The translations under genes and the position numbers were made by a program. A stretch of 6,335 nt of DNA from Burkholderiaceae bacterium (GTDB taxonomy: Bacteria > Pseudomonadota > Gammaproteobacteria > Burkholderiales > Burkholderiaceae), in NCBI GenBank assembly GCA_022701845.1, contig JAKONS010000576.1, forward strand, positions 1-6,335. The letters run 5' to 3'. Below the pieces are notes generated by a model. That model had not been told where the DNA came from. It worked only from the letters and a program-made list of their open reading frames with translations, and made no database searches. Within the stretch, counting starts at the first letter, position 1; every line of letters begins with the position of its first letter. Of the stretch, positions 1-5,365 are shown piece by piece.

Positions 1-52
1 CAGGCTGAGAACAGCCGCCCATTCCGGGGCCGCTGCCCAGGAGTCCCCGCCC
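1..52 (+). other. Leader before the ABC ATPase gene; possible 3' end of an upstream gene
   Basis: This short stretch holds no complete gene. A TGA at 6-8, preceded by GGC, could be the stop codon of an upstream gene. In importers of this class that gene is often the periplasmic substrate-binding protein, but two codons cannot show this. I see no convincing -35/-10 promoter pair or terminator hairpin. The only clear signal is the ribosome binding site of the next gene. Confidence 0.3.
39..43 (+). promoter_or_regulatory. Ribosome binding site of the ABC ATPase gene
   Basis: AGGAG lies nine bases upstream of the ATG at 53. This is a good Shine-Dalgarno match at workable spacing and supports 53 as the start. 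The Walker A motif then falls at residues 44-51, the usual position for this ATPase family. Confidence 0.7.
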
Positions 53-1144
53 ATGCAACCACCCGTGAAGACGGCCGCCGTCGGCGTCACGCTCGACCAG
101 ATCCACCATCGCTACGGCGGCAGTACCGCGGTGGAATCGGTGTCGCTGGAGATACCGGCCGGCCAGCTGGTCGCCTTGCTCGGCCCCAGCGGATGCGGCA
201 AGACCACGCTGCTGCGCATCGTCGCGGGCCTGCTGCGCCAGACCACCGGCCATGTGCGGATCGGCGGCGAGACGGTGGATGCCCAGCCCACCAACGAGCG
301 CGGCGCCGGCATCGTGTTCCAGAACTACGCGCTGTTCCCGCACATGACGGTCGAGGCCAACGTCGCCTACGGCCTGCGCGCCCACGGCGTCGCCGCACCG
401 GCCGCGCGCAAGACCGCGCTGGAGATGCTGGCGATGGTGCGCATGGACGGCTATGCCGCGCGCTACCCGCGGGAGCTGTCCGGCGGGCAGCAGCAGCGGG
501 TGGCGCTGGCGCGCACCCTGGCGGTCCGGCCGCGGGTACTGCTGCTCGACGAACCCTTCGCCGCGCTCGACAAGAACCTGCGGCTCGACATGCAGATCGA
601 GATCCGCCGCATCCAGCGCGAGCTGGGCATCACCACGCTGCTGGTCACCCACGACCAGGACGAGGCGATGTCGATGGCCGACCGCATCGCGGTGATGAAC
701 GCCGGCCGGGTGGAGCAGTTCGACACGCCCGAGGCGCTGTACGACCGGCCGGCCACCCTGTTCGTGGCGACCTTCATCGGCACCGCCAACCTGATCAACG
801 GCCAGTTGCCGGCCAGCGGCGGCGGCCCGTGCGCCATCGCCTGCGACGGCGGCGGCAGCCTGGCGCTGGACCGCGCCGCGCCGTGTTCGCGCGCCGGCCG
901 GGTGATGGTGGCGGCGCGGCCGGAACACCTGAGCCTGGCCGCGCCGTCGGCCGACGCGCTGCCGGCCACCGTGTCGATGGTGCTGCCGCTCGGGCCGGCG
1001 CTGGTCTACGAACTGCTGCTGGGCAACGGCCGCACGCTGAAGGTGACCCAGCCGCGCAACGCCGGCGAGCGGCGCTTCCAGCCGGGCGAGGCGGTGGGTG
1101 TCAGCCTGCGCGCGGGTTCGCCCGCCGCGGTGTTCCAGAACTGA
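53..1144 (+). CDS. ABC importer ATP-binding protein, spermidine/putrescine (PotA-like) class
   Basis: This is the ATPase subunit of an ABC importer. It binds to the cytoplasmic face of the two permeases encoded just downstream and powers uptake by ATP hydrolysis. All nucleotide-binding motifs are intact: Walker A GPSGCGKT (residues 44-51), Q-loop Gln90 in VFQNYALFPH, signature LSGGQQQR (142-149), Walker B VLLLDEP with Asp166 and the catalytic Glu167, D-loop ALD (171-173), and switch His200 in VTHDQDEA. From about residue 284 a TOBE-like C-terminal region begins with the typical ARPEHL element, as in PotA, FbpC and CysA relatives. The length of 363 residues is normal for this class. The start is supported by AGGAG nine bases upstream. 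The stop is eight bases from the first permease. Substrate cannot be told from the ATPase: PotA-like proteins serve polyamines but also opines, phosphonates and other small molecules. The enzyme genes downstream point to a nitrogen compound. Confidence 0.97.
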   Translation: MQPPVKTAAVGVTLDQIHHRYGGSTAVESVSLEIPAGQLVALLGPSGCGKTTLLRIVAGLLRQTTGHVRIGGETVDAQPTNERGAGIVFQNYALFPHMTVEANVAYGLRAHGVAAPAARKTALEMLAMVRMDGYAARYPRELSGGQQQRVALARTLAVRPRVLLLDEPFAALDKNLRLDMQIEIRRIQRELGITTLLVTHDQDEAMSMADRIAVMNAGRVEQFDTPEALYDRPATLFVATFIGTANLINGQLPASGGGPCAIACDGGGSLALDRAAPCSRAGRVMVAARPEHLSLAAPSADALPATVSMVLPLGPALVYELLLGNGRTLKVTQPRNAGERRFQPGEAVGVSLRAGSPAAVFQN

Positions 1145-1147
1145 AGG
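1143..1147 (+). promoter_or_regulatory. Ribosome binding site of the first permease, overlapping the ATPase stop codon
   Basis: GAAGG begins inside the TGA stop of the ATPase gene and lies five bases before the ATG at 1153. This placement fits translational coupling between ATPase and permease. It also favours 1153 over the many upstream in-frame codons that overlap the ATPase gene. Confidence 0.5.
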
Positions 1148-1152
1148 CCGCC

Positions 1153-2037
1153 ATGTCCGCAGCGATCACTCCGACCCCCTCGACCGCACCGACCGGGCCG
1201 CGCCTGCGCTCGGCACTGCCGCTGAGCCTTCCGCTCGGCCTGTTCTTCGTCGCCTTCGTGCTGGCCCCGATGGCGCTGCTGGCCTGGGTCAGCCTGCACG
1301 ACGACGCCACGCTGACCCGCTTCGGCTTCACCCAGTACAGCAAGTTCCTCGGCGACAGCTTCAACCTGGAGGTGCTCGGCAACACGCTGTGGCTGGGCCT
1401 GAAGGTGACGCTGCTGACGGTGCTGATCGGCTTCCCGCTGGCCTACCTGTACACATTGGCGCCGCGCCGCTGGCAGGGCCCGCTGATGCTGCTGATCGTG
1501 CTGCCGCTGCTGACCAGCTCGGTGGTGCGCACCTTCGCCTGGGTGGTGATCCTGGGCCGCCAGGGCATCGTGAACATGGCGCTGCTGGAGACCGGCCTGA
1601 TCGCCGAGCCGCTCAAACTGCTCTACACGCCCACCGGGGTGGCGATCGCGCTGGCGCAGATCGAGTTGCCGCTGATGGTGCTGCCGCTGATCACCGCGCT
1701 CACCAACCTCGACCCCAACCTGCGCCAGGCCTCGCTGGCCCTGGGTGCGGGCCACTGGCGCACTTTCTTCCAGGTGACGCTGCCGCTGTCGATGCCGGGC
1801 CTGCTGGCCGGTGCGCTGCTGGTGTTCGCCTCGGCCGTCAGCGCCTTCGTCACCCAGACCCTGGTGGGCGGCGGCCAGCAGATGTTCATGCCGTTCTACA
1901 TGTACCAGCAGGCCATCCAGGCCGGCAACTATCCGTTCGCCGCGGTCATCGCGGTGGTGCTGCTGGCCTGCGTGCTGGCGGTGGTGGTCTTCATCAATGC
2001 GCTGGGGCGCCGCAGCCGGGGGTTCGTCCATGCCTGA
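1153..2037 (+). CDS. ABC importer permease 1, PotB-like inner-membrane subunit
   Basis: This is one of the two transmembrane subunits forming the import channel. The 294-residue protein starts with a Pro/Thr-rich cytoplasmic tail (about 1-22). About six hydrophobic segments follow: near 26-48, 80-101, 110-134, 155-180, 210-235 and 260-284. The cytoplasmic EAA loop that docks on the ATPase is visible at 191-216, with L197-G198-A199 and the TLPLSMPG ending, although its first residues read RQA instead of the classic EAA. The order after the ATPase and before a second permease is the potABC-like order. The open frame extends far upstream, but that extension overlaps the ATPase gene in another frame and has no permease character, so the ATG at 1153 is chosen. 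Its last eight bases overlap the next gene, which suggests coupled translation and matched amounts of the two permeases. Confidence 0.96.
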   Translation: MSAAITPTPSTAPTGPRLRSALPLSLPLGLFFVAFVLAPMALLAWVSLHDDATLTRFGFTQYSKFLGDSFNLEVLGNTLWLGLKVTLLTVLIGFPLAYLYTLAPRRWQGPLMLLIVLPLLTSSVVRTFAWVVILGRQGIVNMALLETGLIAEPLKLLYTPTGVAIALAQIELPLMVLPLITALTNLDPNLRQASLALGAGHWRTFFQVTLPLSMPGLLAGALLVFASAVSAFVTQTLVGGGQQMFMPFYMYQQAIQAGNYPFAAVIAVVLLACVLAVVVFINALGRRSRGFVHA

Positions 2038-2899
2038 TGTCTTCGTGTCCGGGCAACCGGCTCCCGCCGTGCCCGCGGGCCGCGGCGAATCGTGGCGCGG
2101 CGGCCTGGAGCGGCGCTCCTTCGCCGTGGTGTTCGGCCTGCTGGGGCTGGTGGCGGCGGTGCTGCTGCTGGCGCCGACGGTGGTGGTGCTGATCACCTCG
2201 TTCACCAGCGGCTACTCGCTCAAGTTCCCGCCGCCGGGGTATTCGGCGCGCTGGTATGCGGCGCTGTGGAACGACTCGCCGGAGCTGATCGAGGCCTTCG
2301 TGCTGTCGCTCGAACTGGCCGCGGTGGCCACCGCCGCCTCGGTGGTGCTGGCGGTGGCGGCAGCGCTGGCCCTGGCGCGGCGTCGCGAAGCCTGGGCCCG
2401 CACCTTCGAGGCGGTGCTGCTGTCGCCGCTGATGCTGCCGTCGCTGGCGATCGGCCTGTCGCTGCTGATGCTGTTCAACCTGGCGGGCACCGGCCTGTCG
2501 TTCCGCACCCTGGTGATCGGCCACATCGCCATCACCACGCCCTACATCCTGCGCACCACCGCGGCCAGCCTGCTGCAGCTCGACGGCGCGCTGCTGGAGA
2601 GCGCGCGCTCCCTGGGTGCCCGGCCGGTCTACATCTTCCGCACGGTGACGCTGCCGCTGATCTCGCGCGGCATCCTGGCCGGCGCCTTCATCGGTTTCAT
2701 GTATTCGTTCGACAACGTGGCGGTGTCGCTGTTCCTGTCGGACGCCCGCAGCGAGGTGCTGCCGATCCGCATGTGGCACATCATCGAATCCAACCTCGAC
2801 GTGCGCGCCGCGGCGGTCTCGGGCGTGCTGATCGCCGCCACCCTGGTGCTGATGGTGGTGATGGAGCGGGTGGCCGGCATCTCGCGCCAGTTCCGGTGA
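2030..2899 (+). CDS. ABC importer permease 2, PotC-like inner-membrane subunit
   Basis: This is the partner transmembrane subunit of the importer, 289 residues. A polar N-terminal tail of about 30 residues precedes the first hydrophobic segment (about 31-57), followed by roughly five more membrane segments. The EAA loop is clear at 190-214: E190-S-A, then S194-L-G-A, and a TLPLISRG ending, matching the PotC-type consensus. The ATG at 2030 overlaps the end of permease 1 by eight bases. A G-rich stretch (2018-2022, five Gs) seven bases upstream could act as a weak ribosome binding site, so translation probably depends partly on coupling to permease 1. The much longer open frame upstream lies inside permease 1 and is not real. 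The protein ends with a short basic tail (SRQFR). As with its partner, the transported substrate cannot be inferred from the sequence. Confidence 0.96.
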   Translation: MPDVFVSGQPAPAVPAGRGESWRGGLERRSFAVVFGLLGLVAAVLLLAPTVVVLITSFTSGYSLKFPPPGYSARWYAALWNDSPELIEAFVLSLELAAVATAASVVLAVAAALALARRREAWARTFEAVLLSPLMLPSLAIGLSLLMLFNLAGTGLSFRTLVIGHIAITTPYILRTTAASLLQLDGALLESARSLGARPVYIFRTVTLPLISRGILAGAFIGFMYSFDNVAVSLFLSDARSEVLPIRMWHIIESNLDVRAAAVSGVLIAATLVLMVVMERVAGISRQFR

Positions 2900-2916
2900 G
2901 CGCCGGTCTTTCTTTT
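2893..2916 (+). terminator. Possible weak terminator or attenuator hairpin at the end of the transporter genes
   Basis: CCGGT (2893-2897) can pair with GCCGG (2902-2906) around a GAGC tetraloop; the innermost pair is a G-U wobble. A pyrimidine-rich tail follows (TCTTTCTTTT, 2907-2916). The stem is short and the T run is interrupted, so strong termination is unlikely. It sits across the stop codon of permease 2, in the only sizeable gap of the cluster. It could lower transcription into the enzyme genes, or it could be chance. Confidence 0.22.
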
Positions 2917-2926
2917 CCGTTCGATC

Positions 2927-2932
2927 GAGGAG
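2927..2932 (+). promoter_or_regulatory. Strong ribosome binding site of the amidohydrolase gene
   Basis: GAGGAG lies seven bases before the ATG at 2940, the best Shine-Dalgarno match in the window. A second in-frame ATG at 2946 would be 13 bases away, so 2940 is the better start. The strength of the site suggests the enzyme block is translated independently of the transporter genes. Confidence 0.75.
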
Positions 2933-2939
2933 TTGTGCG

Positions 2940-4448
2940 ATGCCCATGAAACGAACCCTGCTGCGCGGCGCGCGGGCCCTGCTGGGCGATGCGCTGGCGT
3001 TCGACGCGCAGCCGATCGACCTGCTGGTGGAGGGCGACCGCATCGCGGCCATCGCGCCCGCCGGCACCCTGGCCGGCGCCGATGCGCTGATCGACCTGAG
3101 CGACCGCCTGCTGGTGCCGGGCCTGGTCAACGGCCACCAGCATTCGCACGAACATTTCCAGCGCGGCCGCACCGAGAACCTGCCGCTCGAGCTGTGGATG
3201 CACCTGGTGCGCACCCGCATCCCGGTGGTGCTGACGCCGCGCCAGGTCTACCTGCGCACCATGATCGGCGCCATCGAATCCCTGCGCACCGGCTGCACCA
3301 CGCTGGTCGACGACATGGCGCTCGGCGGCGCGATCCAGCGCGAGAACATCGACGCGGTGATGCAGGCCTACGAGGACGCCGGCATCCGGGCGCTGCTGGG
3401 CTTCGCGATGATGGACAAGCCCATCGTCGACAACTTCCCCTTCGTCGAGCACCATTTTCCGCCGGGCCTGGCCGCCGAGCTGCGCGCGGCGCCGCGGCCT
3501 GCGCCGGACGACTGCCTGGCGCTGGTGCGGGAGCTGGCCCGCGACCACCATCCGCAGTCGCGGCGGGTGGGGGTGCTGGTGTCCGCATCGGCGCCGCAGC
3601 GCTGCACCGAGCCCTTCCTGCGGCAGGTGCGCGCGCTGGCCGACGACCTGGCGCTGCCGGTCATCACCCATGTGCAGGAGACGCGGCTGCAGGTGGTCAC
3701 CGCCGAGCTGTTCTACGGCTGCCCGATGGTCGAGTACCTGGACCGCATCGGCTTTTTGAAACCGGCCACCAGCCTGATCCACGCGGTGTGGCTCAACCCG
3801 CGCGAGATCGAGGCGCTGGCGCGCACCGGCGCGACCGCGCAGCACAACCCCTGGAGCAACCTGCTGCTGGGCTCGGGCGTGCAGCCGGTGCGCGAGCTGC
3901 TGGAGGCGGGTGTCAACGTCAGCCTGGGCTCGGACGGCTCCTGCTCCACCGTCACGGTGAACATGCTCAACGTGCTGGGCAGCGCGGCGGCGGTGTCCAA
4001 GCTGCGCGGCGACGATTTCGGCCGCTGGCTGTCGGCGCGCGAGGCGCTGCAGGCGGGCACGCTGGCGGGCGGCCGGGCGCTGGGTTTCGGGCAAGCGCTG
4101 GGCTCGCTGCGGGTGGGCGCCATCGCCGACCTGGTGGCCTACCGCACCGACACGGTGACCTTCTCCCCGCTCAACGATCCGCTGCGCCAGCTGGTCTATG
4201 CCGAGCGCGGTGCGGGCCTCGATTTCTCGATGGTGGCGGGCGAGGTGGCGATCCGCGGCGGCCGCCTGGCGCGCATCGACGAGGCGGCGCTGCTGCGCGA
4301 GATCGAGGACGAATTCCGCGGCCTTGCCGGGCGCTACACCGAGGCCGAAGCGTCGGTGGCGCCGATCCTCGAAGCGGTCGAGGCCCTCTACCGGCGCTCG
4401 CTCGCCACCGCCGTTCCGGCTGACACCTATCCCGCACGCCTGGCATGA
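2940..4448 (+). CDS. Metal-dependent amidohydrolase of the ATZ/TRZ (chlorohydrolase/deaminase) family
   Basis: This is a cytoplasmic hydrolase of the amidohydrolase superfamily. Close families include cytosine, guanine and S-adenosylhomocysteine deaminases and the triazine hydrolases AtzA, AtzB and TrzN. These remove an amino, alkylamino or chloro group from N-heterocycles using one metal ion. The 502-residue protein shows the expected parts in order: an N-terminal beta-sandwich segment (about 1-58), PGLVNGHQH with metal ligands His66 and His68, ITHVQET with His244 and Glu247, LIHAVWL with His281, AQHNPWSN with His302, and LGSDGS with Asp332. A C-terminal sandwich segment follows, including VGAIADLVAY and the FSPLNDPLRQLVY and GEVAIRGGR elements typical of this family. 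All core ligands are present, so it is probably active. It is slightly longer than most members (about 440-480). Its stop overlaps the next start as ATGA at 4445-4448, indicating coupling to the PuuE-like gene. The substrate is unknown. Confidence 0.95.
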   Translation: MPMKRTLLRGARALLGDALAFDAQPIDLLVEGDRIAAIAPAGTLAGADALIDLSDRLLVPGLVNGHQHSHEHFQRGRTENLPLELWMHLVRTRIPVVLTPRQVYLRTMIGAIESLRTGCTTLVDDMALGGAIQRENIDAVMQAYEDAGIRALLGFAMMDKPIVDNFPFVEHHFPPGLAAELRAAPRPAPDDCLALVRELARDHHPQSRRVGVLVSASAPQRCTEPFLRQVRALADDLALPVITHVQETRLQVVTAELFYGCPMVEYLDRIGFLKPATSLIHAVWLNPREIEALARTGATAQHNPWSNLLLGSGVQPVRELLEAGVNVSLGSDGSCSTVTVNMLNVLGSAAAVSKLRGDDFGRWLSAREALQAGTLAGGRALGFGQALGSLRVGAIADLVAYRTDTVTFSPLNDPLRQLVYAERGAGLDFSMVAGEVAIRGGRLARIDEAALLREIEDEFRGLAGRYTEAEASVAPILEAVEALYRRSLATAVPADTYPARLA

Positions 4449-5365
4449 ACCATCGACGCGACTTTTCCGGCTACCGCGGCCGCTACCCGGCGCTGCGCTG
4501 GCCTGGCGACAAGGGCCTGGCCGTGTCCTTCGTGCTCAACGTGGAGGAGGGCGCCGAGTTCGCCCTGAGCGCCGGCGACGAGCGCAACGAAGGCCGGCAC
4601 GAGGTGAATCACGAGATCGTCGGCGTGCCCGACCTGTGCATGGAAAGCCAGTTCGAATACGGCGCGCGGGTCGGCTACTGGCGCATCACCCGCATGCTGA
4701 TGGAGGCCGGCGTGCCGCTCACCCTCAACGCCTGCGGGCGGGCGCTGGAAGCCACGCCCTGGGTGGCGGCCGATGCGGTGGCGCAGGGCTTCGAGATCTG
4801 CTGCCACGGCTGGCGCTGGGAGTCCCACGCCGGCATGCCGGAGGCCGAGGAACGCGAACGCATCGCGCGCACCGCGGCGACGGTGCAGCGCCTGACCGGC
4901 CGCGCGCCGGTGGGCTGGCACACCAAGTCGTCGGCCTCCACCAACACCCGGCGGCTGCTGGCCGAGCACGGCGGCTTCCTCTACGACAGCGATGCCTACA
5001 ACGACGACCTGCCGTACTACCTGCCGGTGGCGGGCGCGCCGCGGCTGGTGCTGCCCTATGCCTTCGACACCAACGACATGCGTTTCTTCGACAGCTTCGC
5101 CTATGTGCGCGGCGACGATTTCGCCGACTACGCGATCGACGCCTTCGAATGCCTGCTCGACGAGTCGCGCCATGCGCCGCGGATGATGTCCATCGGCCTG
5201 CACACCCGGATCATCGGCCGGCCGGGACGCATCGGCGGGCTGCGCAAACTGCTGGCGCATATCGCCGGCCGGCCGGGCGCCTGGTGCGCCACCCGCGAGC
5301 AGATCGCCCGGCACTGGCTGGCCCACGTGCCGCCGGAGGCGGCGGCGTCCGGAAGCGTGCCGTGA
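4445..5365 (+). CDS. PuuE-like protein of the polysaccharide deacetylase (NodB) fold, putative cyclic amide or ureide hydrolase
   Basis: At 306 residues, this resembles from memory the metal-independent allantoinase PuuE of Pseudomonas. Shared landmarks run its whole length: an RDFSGYRG-like start, FVLNVEEGAE (29-38), MESQFEYGARVGYWR, the ICCHGWRWESH region (His121 to His128), GRAPVGWHT, NTRRLL, GGFLYDSDAYNDDLPYY, LPYAFDTNDMRFF, IGLHTRIIGRPGR, and a final REQIARHWL. Classic polysaccharide deacetylases carry a TFDDG motif and HSxxH metal ligands. Here NVEEG replaces the first, as in the PuuE branch, which argues against an ordinary cell-wall deacetylase. There is no signal peptide or membrane segment, so it acts in the cytoplasm. 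PuuE hydrolyses the allantoin ring, but no urate or allantoin genes are visible here, so the substrate may be another cyclic amide or ureide. It overlaps both neighbours by four bases. There is no obvious ribosome binding site before 4445, so translation probably relies on coupling to the amidohydrolase. Confidence 0.9.
   Translation: MNHRRDFSGYRGRYPALRWPGDKGLAVSFVLNVEEGAEFALSAGDERNEGRHEVNHEIVGVPDLCMESQFEYGARVGYWRITRMLMEAGVPLTLNACGRALEATPWVAADAVAQGFEICCHGWRWESHAGMPEAEERERIARTAATVQRLTGRAPVGWHTKSSASTNTRRLLAEHGGFLYDSDAYNDDLPYYLPVAGAPRLVLPYAFDTNDMRFFDSFAYVRGDDFADYAIDAFECLLDESRHAPRMMSIGLHTRIIGRPGRIGGLRKLLAHIAGRPGAWCATREQIARHWLAHVPPEAAASGSVP
5351..5355 (+). promoter_or_regulatory. Ribosome binding site supporting a GTG start for the amidase
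   Basis: GGAAG inside the end of the PuuE-like gene lies six bases before the GTG at 5362. Together with the GTGA stop/start overlap it decides the amidase start. There is no in-frame ATG near the beginning of that protein. Confidence 0.5.

Noticed and set aside
1006..2205. Long minus-strand open frame (399 codons) opposite the permease genes
   Set aside because: Its translation is rich in Gln, His and Arg with no recognisable domain. It mirrors the GC-rich third positions of the real permease genes.
1771..2664. Near-identical short stretches in both permease genes (around 1771-1790 and 2645-2664)
   Set aside because: They encode the conserved EAA-loop residues VTLPL in two paralogous permeases. 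This is shared ancestry, not a DNA repeat element.
3751..3762. T-rich, A-containing patch inside the amidohydrolase gene that could be a slippage or frameshift site
   Set aside because: It is only five Ts and simply encodes Phe-Leu-Lys. It does not form a classic slippery heptamer, and the reading frame continues normally with family motifs on both sides.
2781..4094. Long minus-strand open frame (437 codons) opposite the amidohydrolase gene
   Set aside because: It has low-complexity Arg/Gln/His/Ala composition and lies fully antisense to a gene with intact catalytic motifs, so it is a codon-bias shadow.
2933..4423. Second + strand open frame (496 codons) over the amidohydrolase gene
   Set aside because: It is a frame-shifted reading of the same bases with an Ala/Gly/Arg-rich translation. 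The frame starting at 2940 holds all metal ligands and a strong ribosome binding site.
4427..5326. Minus-strand open frame (299 codons) opposite the PuuE-like gene
   Set aside because: It shows no domain or sensible membrane or catalytic pattern. The + strand frame matches PuuE landmarks from end to end.
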